NCBI RefSeq assembly: GCF_025532145.1
Contig: NZ_ARXS01000012.1
Span: forward strand, 56,188 to 120,187
Length of the DNA: 64,000 nt
Direction: 5' to 3'
DNA from: Alloalcanivorax balearicus MACL04
GTDB lineage: Bacteria; Pseudomonadota; Gammaproteobacteria; Pseudomonadales; Alcanivoracaceae
The position numbers and the translations under genes were made by a program. Under the pieces are notes generated by a model that had not been told where the DNA came from, made no database searches, and worked only from the letters and a program-made list of their open reading frames with translations. Shown here one piece after another: positions 26,633 to 36,863 of the stretch; within the stretch, counting starts at the first letter, position 1; each line of letters starts with the position of its first letter.

Positions 26633-28096
26633 CTACAACCCGGCCAGACACAAATAACGGGTTTCCAGGAATTCATCGATGCCGTACACCGAGCCTTCAC
26701 GGCCAATACCCGATTCCTTGACGCCACCGAAGGGAACCGTCTCTGAAACGAAGCGCGGTGTGTTCACGCCGACCATGCCGTATTCGAGTTGCTCGTTGAG
26801 ACGGAAAATCCGCCCCAGATCCCGGGTGTAGGCATAAGCCGCCAGGCCATAAGGGGTATCGTTGGCGAACCGGATCACCTCCTCTTCGTCACTGAACCGA
26901 TATACAGGCGCCACCGGTCCGAAGATCTCGGTATTGAACACCTTCATTGCCGGAGTGACGTCACCCAGCACGGTTAACTGATAGAAGGTTCCTCCCAGAC
27001 CGGCATCACCACCACCGCCGGTTACCACTGTGGCGCCCGACGAAACCGCGTCGTCCACCAGAGCCGAAACCTTTGCAAACGCCGCCGGATTGATCAATGG
27101 CCCCTGGGTCACGCCCTCCCTGGTCCCCTCGCCCAACGCCAGCGTTCCCACCGCCCGGGCAAGCCGTTCCAGGAAAGCATCGTAGACGCGCTCGTGCACC
27201 ATGATGCGATTGGCGCAGATACAGGTCTGACCGGTGTTATAGAATTTGATGGCGATGGCGCCACGCACCGCCTCGTCCAGATCCGCGTCTTCAAATACCA
27301 GGAACGGCGCGTTGCCGCCCAGTTCCAGGCTCACTTTCTTCACCGTGGCCGCGCACTGGGCCATCAGTAATTTGCCCACCGCGGTGGAACCGGTAAACGA
27401 CAGCTTGCGCACTTGCGGATTGGAAGTCAGCTCTCCGCCCACTTCCGCGCCATGGGACGCGGTGACCACATTGAAAACACCCACCGGCACCCCGGCGCGT
27501 TCCGCCAGCACGGCCAATGCCAGTGCCGACAGCGGGGTGTCCTCGGCGGGTTTGAGTACCACGGTGCAGCCGGCGGCGAGAGCCGGTGCCACTTTGCGGG
27601 TGACCATGGAGGACGGGAAGTTCCATGGGGTAATCGCCGCCACCACGCCGATGGGGTGGCGCGTTGCCCATTCACGGCGGCTGTTGTCCGCCGGCGGCAG
27701 AATGTCCCCCATCACCCGCATCGCTTCCGCCGCGAACCAATCGACGAAATTGGCGCCGGAAAGCACCTCCGCCCGGGCTTCCGCCAATGGTTTGCCCTGC
27801 TCCAGGGTAAGCAGCAAAGCCAGGTCGTCGGCATTATCAACGATCTCCTGGTACCAGCGGCGCAGAATCAGCATGCGTTCCCGGGCCGAACGGCGGCGCC
27901 AGTCCTTGAAGGCGACGGCCGCCGCTTCCACCGCGGTACGGGCATCAACGGCCCCCATATCCGGCACCTGAGCCAGCACCTCGCCACTGGCCGGATTCCT
28001 GACCTCGAAAGTAAGGCCGGAGCGCGCGTCGCACCAGACACCATCGATCAGTGACTGGTAACGCAGCAAAGTCGAGTCCTGAAGTTCCGCGGACAT
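26633..28096 (-). CDS. gabD: NAD(P)-dependent aldehyde dehydrogenase, succinate-semialdehyde type
   Basis: A 487-residue aldehyde dehydrogenase of the GabD/SSADH group. The cofactor-binding TPWNFPSSMVTRKVAPALAAG, the catalytic Glu in SLELGGNAPFLVFEDADLD and the catalytic Cys in NTGQTCICANRIMVHE are all present. The pair GQTC-ICANR is typical of SSADH and related semialdehyde dehydrogenases. ATG 28096 has CGGAG seven bases upstream; extra upstream codons lack support. A broader aldehyde substrate range is possible, so the symbol is tentative. Confidence 0.88.
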   Translation of the reverse strand: MSAELQDSTLLRYQSLIDGVWCDARSGLTFEVRNPASGEVLAQVPDMGAVDARTAVEAAAVAFKDWRRRSARERMLILRRWYQEIVDNADDLALLLTLEQGKPLAEARAEVLSGANFVDWFAAEAMRVMGDILPPADNSRREWATRHPIGVVAAITPWNFPSSMVTRKVAPALAAGCTVVLKPAEDTPLSALALAVLAERAGVPVGVFNVVTASHGAEVGGELTSNPQVRKLSFTGSTAVGKLLMAQCAATVKKVSLELGGNAPFLVFEDADLDEAVRGAIAIKFYNTGQTCICANRIMVHERVYDAFLERLARAVGTLALGEGTREGVTQGPLINPAAFAKVSALVDDAVSSGATVVTGGGGDAGLGGTFYQLTVLGDVTPAMKVFNTEIFGPVAPVYRFSDEEEVIRFANDTPYGLAAYAYTRDLGRIFRLNEQLEYGMVGVNTPRFVSETVPFGGVKESGIGREGSVYGIDEFLETRYLCLAGL

Positions 28097-28278
28097 AGCC
28101 GTCTCCGTAAGTAAGGGTTGGTCAAGCCGACCTGAAGCGGGGTAAGCAAAATCGTCTTCACGGACGATGTCCCTTCCCGTCAACTTGCTTTATACGATAT
28201 ACAGCATACAAACACCCTGTCGGTGCGGCCAACCCGCATGACCGGCCCGCAATGACGTTACCTACAAGGACGCCTGCC

Positions 28279-29361
28279 ATGACTGCAGAACAACAAAACG
28301 GTGTATCGGACAGTCGCCGCTTCGAATTCCAGGAGTTCGGCGGTCCGATCGCACCGCAAACCTACCAACTCCCCGCCCCCGCCAGCGACGAAGTGTTGCT
28401 CAAGGTCAACTACTGTGGCGTCTGCCATAGTGACGTTCACCTTCACGATGGCTATTTCGAATTGGGCGGCGACAAACGCCTCAACTTCGCCATGCCGCTA
28501 CCGCTTACTCTGGGCCACGAGGTGATCGGTACCGTGGTGGCGGTGGGCGACCAGGTCACCGGCGTCAAACCCGGCGACCAACGTCTGATCTACCCATGGA
28601 TCGGCTGCGGCAAATGCGGTGCCTGCCAGAAAGGCGAGGAAAACCTGTGTGTCACCCCGGCTCACCTGGGCGTGAACAAACCCGGCGGCTACGCCGATCA
28701 CATCGTCGTGCCCCATTCCCGCTATCTTCTCGACATCAGCGGCCTCAACCCCGGCGACGCCGCCACCCTGGCCTGCTCCGGGCTGACCACCTTCTCCGCC
28801 ATCAACAAAGTGCTGCCGCTGGCGGATGACCAATGGATCGTGGTGATCGGCTGCGGCGGCCTTGGCCAGATGGCTCTGCGCATCCTCCAGGCCATGGGCA
28901 TCGGCAATGTGATCGGTATCGATCTGTCCGAGGAGAAACGCAAGCTGGCGCAAGAGAGCGGCGCCCGCCACAGCTTCGACCCGAACACACCGAAACTGAA
29001 TCGGGTGGTGGCGGAAACCTGCCCGGGCACGGTGCAGGCGGCCCTGGACTTCGTCGGCAATGAGCAGACCGCCCAATTAGCGTTGAGCCTGCTGGGCAAG
29101 GGTGGCAAATACGTACCGGTGGGTTTGCACGGCGGCGAATTGCGTTATCCGCTGCCGATCATCACCAATAAAGCAGTGAGCATCATCGGCTCTTATGTGG
29201 GTACGCTGAAGGAACTGGAGGATCTGGTGGCTTTCGCCAAGGAAAAAAACCTGCCACCGATTCACATCGAGCACCGTCCGCTGGAAGGCGCGGCCCAAGC
29301 GGTGGAAGATCTGGAAAAAGGTCAGGTGGCGGGCCGGGTAATTCTCGACGCGGGGAGTTAA
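28279..29361 (+). CDS. Zinc-dependent medium-chain alcohol dehydrogenase
   Basis: A 360-residue MDR alcohol dehydrogenase. The catalytic zinc ligands are in YCGVCHSDVHLHDG and GHEVIGTVVAVG, and the structural zinc is in GCGKCGACQKGEENLC, four cysteines with normal spacing. The cofactor loop VIGCGGLGQMAL is at about residue 190. The ATG at 28279 follows AAGGA by 8 bases and was preferred to ATG 28252, which has none. It is divergent from the aldehyde dehydrogenase, which would oxidise its product; the 182-base gap holds the imperfect palindrome TATACGATATA, a possible operator. Confidence 0.93.
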   Translation: MTAEQQNGVSDSRRFEFQEFGGPIAPQTYQLPAPASDEVLLKVNYCGVCHSDVHLHDGYFELGGDKRLNFAMPLPLTLGHEVIGTVVAVGDQVTGVKPGDQRLIYPWIGCGKCGACQKGEENLCVTPAHLGVNKPGGYADHIVVPHSRYLLDISGLNPGDAATLACSGLTTFSAINKVLPLADDQWIVVIGCGGLGQMALRILQAMGIGNVIGIDLSEEKRKLAQESGARHSFDPNTPKLNRVVAETCPGTVQAALDFVGNEQTAQLALSLLGKGGKYVPVGLHGGELRYPLPIITNKAVSIIGSYVGTLKELEDLVAFAKEKNLPPIHIEHRPLEGAAQAVEDLEKGQVAGRVILDAGS

Positions 29362-29362
29362 A

Positions 29363-29411
29363 CGCCGGACGCCGGACGCCGGACGCCGGACGCCGGACGC
29401 CGGACGCCGGA
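29363..29411. repeat. Seven tandem copies of CGCCGGA
   Basis: Seven perfect 7-base units directly follow the alcohol dehydrogenase stop codon (TAA at 29359-29361) and are followed by CGCG. The unit also appears singly near 8155 and 8405. It is a slippage-prone simple repeat. Confidence 0.95.
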
Positions 29412-29475
29412 CGCGAAACAGCTTGGATTTTATCCTTTAAGCGTCAAGCGTCTGGCGTCAAGCGTCCCGCATTCT

Positions 29476-30606
29476 TTACTTCACCCGTTTGACCACCACA
29501 CTGCCGATGGAATAACCGGCGCCAAAGGAGCAAATCACCCCTTTGCTGTCCACCGGCAGGTCGGCATTATATTTGTGGAAAGCAATGATGGAACCGGCCG
29601 AGCTGGTATTGGCGTACTCGTCCAGGATCACCGGCGCTTCCTCTTCGCTGGGATCACGCCCCAGCACCCGGCGGGCGATGAACTGGTTCATGCTCAAATT
29701 GGCCTGGTGCAGCCACATCCGGCGCAGCTCTTCCACCGGCAGATCCAGATCGTTCAAATGACCGCTGATCTGCTCGGCCACCATGGGGCAGACTTCCTTG
29801 AATACCTTGCGGCCTTCCTGGCGGAACAGTTTGTCGCGGGCGCCGATGCCGGACGGGTCGGCCCGATTCAGGAAACCAAAGTTGTTGCGGATGTTATTGG
29901 AGAATTTGGTTTGCAGGCGGGTGCCGAGAATCTCCCAGCGGTTGTCGCTGGTGGCGTCCTCGGCCCGCTCCACGATCACCGCGGTGGCCACATCACCAAA
30001 GATGAAATGACAGTCGCGATCCTGCCAGGCCAGGTGACCGGAACAAATCTCCGGATTGACCATCAGCACGCGCCGGGCGGAGCCATTGCGCACCGCGTCC
30101 ACCGCCGCCTGGATACCGAAGGTGGCGCTGGAACAGGCCACGTTCATGTCATAGCCCCAGCCATGTTCCATGCCCAATGCCTGCTGCACTTCCACCGCCA
30201 TGGCCGGATAGGCACGCTGCATATTGGAACAGGCCACCAGCACGGCATCCAGATCGTCGGCTGTCAAGTTGGCGTTTTCCAGTGCCTGCCGGGCGGCGTT
30301 GACGGCGATCTCCGCCTGCACCGACAACTCGTCATCGGACCGCTCGGGAATGTTCGGACACAGCCTTTCGGGATCCAGCACGCCTTCCTTGTCCAGCACA
30401 TAACGCTGTTTGATGCCGGAGGCTTTCTCGATGAAACCGGTACTCGAAGGGCTCAGAGCCTCCAGTTCACCGGCCTCGATGGCGGCGGCGTTGCTCTCGT
30501 TATAGAGCTGCACGTATTGGTTGAACGACGCCACCAGCTCGTCGTTACTAATGGACTGCTGCGGGGTCCACAGCCCGGTTCCGCTGATCACTACGGATTG
30601 GGTCAC
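29476..30606 (-). CDS. Beta-ketoacyl-ACP synthase III-like thiolase-fold enzyme
   Basis: A 376-residue FabH/OleA-type condensing enzyme. The catalytic Cys is at about residue 158 ([12 protein letters not shown]), His in [11 protein letters not shown] and Asn in [10 protein letters not shown] complete the triad. It is longer than FabH (about 320) with an insert near residues 35-60. GTG 30606 follows AGAGGACAGG and was preferred to the upstream ATG. Homologues in Alcanivorax-type bacteria are annotated as KAS III; whether it primes fatty acid synthesis or condenses acyl-CoAs cannot be told. It is a single gene. Confidence 0.88.
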   Translation of the reverse strand: MTQSVVISGTGLWTPQQSISNDELVASFNQYVQLYNESNAAAIEAGELEALSPSSTGFIEKASGIKQRYVLDKEGVLDPERLCPNIPERSDDELSVQAEIAVNAARQALENANLTADDLDAVLVACSNMQRAYPAMAVEVQQALGMEHGWGYDMNVACSSATFGIQAAVDAVRNGSARRVLMVNPEICSGHLAWQDRDCHFIFGDVATAVIVERAEDATSDNRWEILGTRLQTKFSNNIRNNFGFLNRADPSGIGARDKLFRQEGRKVFKEVCPMVAEQISGHLNDLDLPVEELRRMWLHQANLSMNQFIARRVLGRDPSEEEAPVILDEYANTSSAGSIIAFHKYNADLPVDSKGVICSFGAGYSIGSVVVKRVK

Positions 30607-30734
30607 TAACCTGTCCTCTCTGCAAAGGCGCACCGGGCGCCGCGACAGTAAATGATGTCATTATCCGGATTCAGCCCCGTGGGCGCAAAACCGATGTTTC
30701 ATGAGCGCGCGAATCACTCTCCCTCCCCGGGGCC

Positions 30735-30823
30735 ACGAAGCCGCTGTGGGAGCTTGCCTGCAAGCGAATGAGCTCCAGCCCCCCCCGGATTCGCTTGCAG
30801 GCAAGCTCCCACAGCGGCTTCGT
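30735..30823. repeat. REP-like palindrome (family 1), copy B, 35-base arms
   Basis: A perfect inverted repeat: arms of 35 bases (30735-30769 and 30789-30823) starting ACGAAGCCGCTGTGGGAGC and a 19-base loop. It lies in the gap between hrpA's end and the KAS III-like gene's start, and could fold into a long hairpin in the transcript. Confidence 0.93.
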
Positions 30824-30853
30824 AGTCCGGTCCGAGGGAAACCCCGCAGCGCC

Positions 30854-33800
30854 TCAGCAAGCTTCCCACTGCCGGTTCAGACGCTTGGCCGACACCGACA
30901 TACGGGTACCCAGCGGCTGCGCGAACAGGCTGACCCGGTATTCCTCCAGCATCCAGCGGAACAGCACCAGCGGCTCAGGCAGGCGCCAGTGCGGCGTTTC
31001 CCCGGCCCGGCGACTGAACTTTTCCCAGAATGCCTCCAGTTCCGCCACCTGCGCCCGGTCACGCCCCAGCTGCCCGCCCATTTTGTCCAGACGTTGCTCG
31101 ATGGCGCTCAGATAACGAGGGTACTCCGACAACCACTCAGCGGGCACGGACAACAGAAAATCCGTTTCGAACAGCACCGAAAGCTGCGTCTTCAAATCCC
31201 GGTGGGCATGGGCCCAGGCCAGAGGGAACCCCTTTTCCAGCCGCGCCATGATGCCACGATAGCAGGCGAACACCTCGCCCCAATGGCGAACGGCGCGTTC
31301 CGCCGCCGGTACGAAGTCGCCACGACCGGAGTCCAGGCGATGACGAAACGCGCTCTGATCGCGGACCGGCTCGGCATGAAAGTGGAAATGGTCCGCGGCG
31401 GTCCGCAACAATACGTGTTCCAGCGCCTGCCGCGCCATGGCACTTTTTTCACTTTTCAGTTTTTGCCAGCCAATCGCCGCGCCAGCCTGCCGTTTCAGAG
31501 ACTTGATCTGATCCGGCAAACGCAACAACGCCAGGCGGGCACAGCCATGGCCATGGCGCCAGGCCGCTTCTTCGGCGTCATCGAAAAAATCCAGCCGGAC
31601 CCGGTCTTCCAGATCCCGCAGTCCCGGGTAGCGGCGCAGTACAATACCGCCACGATTCTGCTCACGGCATTCCGGCACCTCGCCGAAATCCCATTCACGG
31701 CTTTCCTGTGACGGTGCTTCCTCGATCACTTCGCTGTGCGTCGGCGCCCGCCCCCGCAAGCGCTGGCGCAGATCCGTCGGATCGCGGCCTTCCAGCACCA
31801 CCTGATCACCGTCCATCACGCGCAAATTCATGCGCAAATAATCCGGCAGCTGGTCCTCGCGCCATTCTTCCTGCTCCACCCGCACGCCGGTCATACGTTG
31901 CAATTCCCGGGTCATCACCGGCAGCAGCGGCTGATCCGGCGTCAACGCTTCCATCAGCGCATTGACATAATCCGGCACTGGCACGAAATGCCGGCGGCGC
32001 GCCTTGGGCAGACCGCGCAGCAGCGCCTCCAGCTTCTCCCGCAGCAGTCCCGGTACCAGCCATGCCAGCCGCTCTTCCGGAATCTGGTTCAACGCCGCCA
32101 GCGGTACCACCAAGGTGACGCCATCACGCTGGCCGGTGGGGTCGAAACTGTATTCCAGCGGCAGGTGCATGGCGTCCACCACCAGTTCATCGGGGAAAGC
32201 GTCGCGCTGCCATTGCGGTGTGCGGGAGAGCAGCACGTCGTCCCCCATGATCAGGGCCTGACGTTCCGCTTCCGAAGCGTGCTTGCGATACCAGGTCTCA
32301 AGATGCGTGAGGGTATGAAGCGAATCCGGCAACCGCTGGTTATAGAACTCGAAGCGAGTCTGCTCGTCAGCGAGAATGTCACGGCGGCGCAGTTTGTGCT
32401 CCATCTCCTCCAGCGCTTCCAATCGCTCCCTGTTGGTCTTGACGAAATCCGGCTCACGGCTGAGCTGACCGGCCACCAGCCCTTCGCGAATCATCAATTC
32501 CCGCGCCAGCTCCGGTTCCATCGGCCCGTAGTGCACCCGGCGCCCGGAGGCCAGAATCAGCCCGAACAGATTGACCTGCTCCCGTGCCATCACGCAGCCG
32601 CGCCGTTTTGACCAGTGCGGCTCATAATACTGCCGTTTCACCAGATGGCCGGCTTCCGCCTCGATCCAGTCCGGCTCCACCCTGGCCACGCAACGGGCGA
32701 ACAGGCGGCTGGTTTCCACTTGCTCCGCCGCCACCAGCCAGCGCGCGCCGCTCTTCTTGCCAGCGGCTTTGCTCAGTGCCGAGCCCGGCCAAAGCAGCGG
32801 CTTGCGGTTGCGGGTGGAGAGCCACTCGCCCTCCTCGCCTCGCATCATCACGTTGCCGAGCAAGCCACTGAGCAAGGACCGGTGGATCGCTTGGTATTCC
32901 GCCGGGCTGTCATCGAGTGCCCAGCCTTCCTGTTTCGCCAGCAGCAGCAATTGGCGGTGCGTGTCCCGCCACTCGCGCATCCGTGACGGCGCCAGAAAGG
33001 TTTTCTTGAGCAGTTTCTCGAACTGGCCACGGCTGAGTTCCTCGCGCTGCTGTTCCGCCCACTGCCAGAGATTCCAAAACCAGAGAAAATCCGATTCCTT
33101 ATCCTGGAACGGCTGGTGAGCCTGATCCGCCTGCTGTTGTTTTTCGCGTGGACGCTCGCGCGGATCTTGCACCGCCAGCGCGGCGACGATCGGCAGCACC
33201 TCGCGCAGCGCCTTTTTCTCCGCTGCCGCTACCAGCATGCGCGCCAGCGTCGGGTCCAGCGGGAAACGGGCCAGCTGTTTGCCCAGAGTGGTGGGCCCGC
33301 GCTCGCCATCCAGCGCGCCCAGTTCTTCCAGCAGGCGATAACCGTCGCGGATGAAGCGGCCGTCCGGCGGCTCCATGAACGGGAAGTCCTCCACCCGGCC
33401 CAGCCCCAGATCCGCCATCTGCAAGATCACCGCGGCCAAGTTAGTGCGCTGGATTTCCGGGTCGGTGAAGGCCGGACGGTTGATGAAATCGTCCTCGCTG
33501 TACAAGCGGTAGGCGATCCCCGGCATGATCCGGCCGCTGCGGCCGGAGCGCTGGTCGGCGCTGGCCTGGGATACCGGTTCCACCGGCAAACGCTGAACCT
33601 TGGAGTGAACGCTGTACCGGCTGATGCGTGCGGTCCCGGCGTCAATCACGTAACGGATGCCCGGCACCGTCAGCGAGGTTTCCGCCACATTGGTGCTCAG
33701 CACGATACGGCGGCCACGATGCGGAGAAAATACCCGTTGCTGCTCGGCGGCGCTCAGCCGGGCGTATAGCGGCAGCAGCTCAGTGTCACGGAAATCGCAA

Positions 33801-34717
33801 CGCTTGAGATGATGGTGTACATCGCGGATTTCCCGTTCGCCACTGAGAAACACCAGCACGTCGCGAGCCACCGGGCGGCCGTCCCGGCGCTCCTCGCTGT
33901 CGATCCGCCGCAACACTTCTTCCACCTGCCAGCCCAGTTCCCGTTCTCCTTCCGGCGGGCAGTATCGAATATCCACCGGATAGGTGCGGCCGGACACCTC
34001 GAACACCGGCGCGCCGTTAAAATGATCGGCGAAACGGCGATGGTCGATGGTGGCCGAGGTGATGATCACCTTCAGATCCGGGCGGCGCGGCAGCAGTTGC
34101 TTCAGATAGCCGAGCAGGAAATCGATATTGAGGCTGCGTTCATGGGCCTCATCGATGATCAGCGTGTCGTACTGGCGCAGTTGCCGGTCATGCTGAATCT
34201 CGCTGAGCAGCATGCCGTCGGTCATCAGTTTGATCAGACTGTCCGCGCCAACCTGTTCGGCGAACCGGACCTTGTAGCCGACCAGCCCGCCCACCCGGGT
34301 ATCGAGTTCCTCGGCCAGACGCGCGGCCACGGACCGGGCCGCCAGGCGACGGGGTTGCGTATGGCCGATGTAGCCGTCCACGCCCCGCCCCAGTTGCAGA
34401 CAGATTTTCGGCAATTGGGTGGTCTTGCCGGAACCGGTTTCGCCGGCCACCACCACCACCTGATGATCACCAATCGCCTCGGCCAGTTCCTCACGGTGAT
34501 GCACCACCGGCAAGTCCGGCCAGCGCAACTCGGACACCAACGAGGCACGCCGTTGACGCTCCGCCACCGAGGTCTCGATCGCCGCCGCCACCTTGGCCCG
34601 CGCCGCGTCATTGGGACGGCGGCGCAAGCCTTCCAGGCGCTTGCGCAAACGGCCGCGATCGGCGCCGCGCGCTTCCTCAAGACGACGCTGTAAATCCTTC
34701 AGGGAAAGGTCAGTCAT
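30854..34717 (-). CDS. hrpA: ATP-dependent RNA helicase HrpA
   Basis: A 1,287-residue DEAH-box helicase, close to E. coli HrpA (1,300), which unwinds RNA and helps rescue stalled ribosomes. Walker A GETGSGKTTQLPK is at about residues 91-103, then TQPRRLAA, IIDEAHERSLNIDF, SATID, and the motif VI block QRSGRSGR. Domain order is N-terminal, two RecA folds, HA2/OB, and the long C-terminal part of DUF3418 type. The ribosome site before ATG 34717 is poor. The gene ends in front of a REP palindrome. Confidence 0.97.
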   Translation of the reverse strand: MTDLSLKDLQRRLEEARGADRGRLRKRLEGLRRRPNDAARAKVAAAIETSVAERQRRASLVSELRWPDLPVVHHREELAEAIGDHQVVVVAGETGSGKTTQLPKICLQLGRGVDGYIGHTQPRRLAARSVAARLAEELDTRVGGLVGYKVRFAEQVGADSLIKLMTDGMLLSEIQHDRQLRQYDTLIIDEAHERSLNIDFLLGYLKQLLPRRPDLKVIITSATIDHRRFADHFNGAPVFEVSGRTYPVDIRYCPPEGERELGWQVEEVLRRIDSEERRDGRPVARDVLVFLSGEREIRDVHHHLKRCDFRDTELLPLYARLSAAEQQRVFSPHRGRRIVLSTNVAETSLTVPGIRYVIDAGTARISRYSVHSKVQRLPVEPVSQASADQRSGRSGRIMPGIAYRLYSEDDFINRPAFTDPEIQRTNLAAVILQMADLGLGRVEDFPFMEPPDGRFIRDGYRLLEELGALDGERGPTTLGKQLARFPLDPTLARMLVAAAEKKALREVLPIVAALAVQDPRERPREKQQQADQAHQPFQDKESDFLWFWNLWQWAEQQREELSRGQFEKLLKKTFLAPSRMREWRDTHRQLLLLAKQEGWALDDSPAEYQAIHRSLLSGLLGNVMMRGEEGEWLSTRNRKPLLWPGSALSKAAGKKSGARWLVAAEQVETSRLFARCVARVEPDWIEAEAGHLVKRQYYEPHWSKRRGCVMAREQVNLFGLILASGRRVHYGPMEPELARELMIREGLVAGQLSREPDFVKTNRERLEALEEMEHKLRRRDILADEQTRFEFYNQRLPDSLHTLTHLETWYRKHASEAERQALIMGDDVLLSRTPQWQRDAFPDELVVDAMHLPLEYSFDPTGQRDGVTLVVPLAALNQIPEERLAWLVPGLLREKLEALLRGLPKARRRHFVPVPDYVNALMEALTPDQPLLPVMTRELQRMTGVRVEQEEWREDQLPDYLRMNLRVMDGDQVVLEGRDPTDLRQRLRGRAPTHSEVIEEAPSQESREWDFGEVPECREQNRGGIVLRRYPGLRDLEDRVRLDFFDDAEEAAWRHGHGCARLALLRLPDQIKSLKRQAGAAIGWQKLKSEKSAMARQALEHVLLRTAADHFHFHAEPVRDQSAFRHRLDSGRGDFVPAAERAVRHWGEVFACYRGIMARLEKGFPLAWAHAHRDLKTQLSVLFETDFLLSVPAEWLSEYPRYLSAIEQRLDKMGGQLGRDRAQVAELEAFWEKFSRRAGETPHWRLPEPLVLFRWMLEEYRVSLFAQPLGTRMSVSAKRLNRQWEAC

Positions 34718-34785
34718 AATTCACGAATTCGGAGAGAGATCGCGGTCCTTTTCGGTATGAAAAGGACCGCTGGTGTCTCACGGTC

Positions 34786-34915
34786 GAGGGCCCATTCGCT
34801 TGCAAGGCAAGCTCCCACAGCGGCCTTGTAGTCTGGCTTTCTGTGGGAGCCAGCCTGCTGGCGAATAGGGCCTCCGGTGTCGGGTATTCGCTTGCAGGCA
34901 AGCTCCCACAGCGGC
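34786..34915. repeat. REP-like palindromes (family 1), copy C cluster
   Basis: Three family 1 units: ATTCGCTTGCAAGGCAAGC with CCCACAGCGGC near 34793-34828, CTGTGGGAGCCAGCCTGCTGG near 34849-34867 in opposite direction, and ATTCGCTTGCAGGCAAGC with CCCACAGCGGC near 34886-34915. It fills the gap between hrpA and the M61 peptidase gene. Confidence 0.85.
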
Positions 34916-34959
34916 TAAAGATCACCTTTTTTTCGCTGTCAACTGTCAACTATCAACTG

Positions 34960-36753
34960 TCAATTGTTATTCAGCAGCCACGCCCGGCCCTTATCGGTGA
35001 GCCCGCCCTGGGCCAGGGTCAGGTACGCGGTGGAGGCTTCCGACGGCGCCAGGGTGACACGGAAGCGCAGCAGCTCGTCGCGGCGGAACACGTGAACCTC
35101 CACGACCTCGCCTTCCTGATAACCCTGTAAACGGCTGTCCAGGCCGGCGGCGTCGGTTTTGATGCCGTCCACGGCGATGATCACGTCGCCGGCGGAAAGC
35201 CCCGCGGCCATCGCCGCGCCTTGCTCGTACACCACCTGCACCCGCGCACCGAGCGGATCGGCGGCGGCACGCAGGCCAAGATGCACCGGTGCCGGGCCTT
35301 TGGCCGGTTTACCACCGTTGTCGCCATGGCCACCGGCGGGCCGCCAATGCAACACCACCCCGCGCGCGGCCAACAACGGCGCCAGAGGCAGATCCTCGGT
35401 GCTGTACAGCGCCAGTTGGAAGAACTCATCCAGGCTCTCGCCCAACAGTTCCTCGGCCAGGGCCTGAATGCCCTGCTCGGGCACGCCGCCGCTGTCTTCG
35501 CCGTAGCGTTGCCATAGCGCACGCATCAGATGATCCAGCGTCACCTGTTCATCACTGCGCTCGCGCAGGGTCAAATCCAGCGCCAGGGCCACCAACGAGC
35601 CCTTGGCGTAATAACTCACGATGGCGTTGGGCGCGTTCTCGTCCTGTTTATAGAAGCGTGTCCAGGCATCGAAACTGGACTCGGTCACGGTCTGCTTGAG
35701 CCGCCCTTGCCCGCGCTGCACCCGGGTCAGCGTCTGGCCGATCAATTCCAGATAACTCTCCGGTGAAATCAGCCCTGTGCGTGCCAGAGCCAGATCATCG
35801 TAGTAACTGGTGATACCTTCGAACGCCCACAGCAATTCGGTATGCACCTCCTGGCTCAGATCAAAAGGCGTGAACGCCTCCGGTTTGATCCGCTTGATGT
35901 TCCAGGTGTGGAAGTATTCGTGGCTGCACAGTCCCAGGTAGCTGCGATAACCGTCGCGCACCTGGCGAGGCCCGTCGGTGGGCATGGGCAAATCACCGCG
36001 CGGACTCATCAGACTGGTGGAGTTGCGATGCTCAAGACCGCCATAACCGTCAGTGACCAGGGTCATGAACAGATACCGGTCCACCGGCGCCGGTTCACCG
36101 AACAGCTTGATATGGTGCTCGCAGATCGGCTTCAGGTCCCGGCACAGGCGCTCCAGATCAACGCGGAAACGGCCGGTGAGCACCACATCATGGGGTACGC
36201 CGCAGGCCTCGAAACGGGCGTGTTCAAAGTGCCCCATCTCCACCGGATAGTCGATCAGCGCGTCATAGTTGTCCGCCTGGAACACACCGAAATCCAGCTC
36301 CGCGCCGGATAACCGCGGCATGCCCGTGGCCAGACGCCAGGTGGCGAACTCCGCTCCCGCCGGCGCCAGAATAGTTACTTCACAGGGCTGATCCTCGTGC
36401 CCCATGGCCGCCAGGAACACGCAGGGGCCGTTAAAGTAACCGTGGGTGGTATCCAGATGGGCGCCACGCACCGACAGATCCCAGGCATAGACCCGGTACG
36501 TCACGGTCACCGGACCGTCCACCGGCGGCAGTTGCCAGGTCTGCTTGTCGATCTTGGCCACCGCCAGCGGCCGATCTCCGGCCCGGGCGTCCAACGACAC
36601 CACATGTCGGGCGAAATCGCGGATCATATAACTGCCGGGGATCCACGACGGCATCGTCAGGGCCTGGCCTTCCGGCGTCGGCCGGTCCACGGTCAGGGTG
36701 ATTTCAAAAATATGGGCCTGCGGATGGACCGGGCAAATCTGATAGCGAATCAA
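34960..36753 (-). CDS. M61 family peptidase with PDZ domain
   Basis: A 597-residue metallopeptidase of the glycyl aminopeptidase (M61) family. The zinc motif HEYFH is at about residues 278-282 (SHEYFHTWNIKRIKPE), with the Glu ligand further on in WAFEGITSYYDDLALARTG. A PDZ domain occupies the C-terminus (GLSAGDVIIAVDG). TTG 36753 is the likely start: GGAG lies 5 bases upstream and the sequence from it (IRYQI) matches the usual family N-terminus, while the longer frame from 36837 adds unrelated residues. No signal peptide, so probably cytoplasmic. Confidence 0.92.
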   Translation of the reverse strand: MIRYQICPVHPQAHIFEITLTVDRPTPEGQALTMPSWIPGSYMIRDFARHVVSLDARAGDRPLAVAKIDKQTWQLPPVDGPVTVTYRVYAWDLSVRGAHLDTTHGYFNGPCVFLAAMGHEDQPCEVTILAPAGAEFATWRLATGMPRLSGAELDFGVFQADNYDALIDYPVEMGHFEHARFEACGVPHDVVLTGRFRVDLERLCRDLKPICEHHIKLFGEPAPVDRYLFMTLVTDGYGGLEHRNSTSLMSPRGDLPMPTDGPRQVRDGYRSYLGLCSHEYFHTWNIKRIKPEAFTPFDLSQEVHTELLWAFEGITSYYDDLALARTGLISPESYLELIGQTLTRVQRGQGRLKQTVTESSFDAWTRFYKQDENAPNAIVSYYAKGSLVALALDLTLRERSDEQVTLDHLMRALWQRYGEDSGGVPEQGIQALAEELLGESLDEFFQLALYSTEDLPLAPLLAARGVVLHWRPAGGHGDNGGKPAKGPAPVHLGLRAAADPLGARVQVVYEQGAAMAAGLSAGDVIIAVDGIKTDAAGLDSRLQGYQEGEVVEVHVFRRDELLRFRVTLAPSEASTAYLTLAQGGLTDKGRAWLLNNN

Positions 36754-36863
36754 GGTTGCTCCCGAATAGCGAAACAAGGACGGCGGGAAAACCTCATGAT
36801 ACAGGCCCGTCTTGACGAAACCAAAGGGATGCCGCATGTTCGTGCCACTTACAGGGGGTCACC

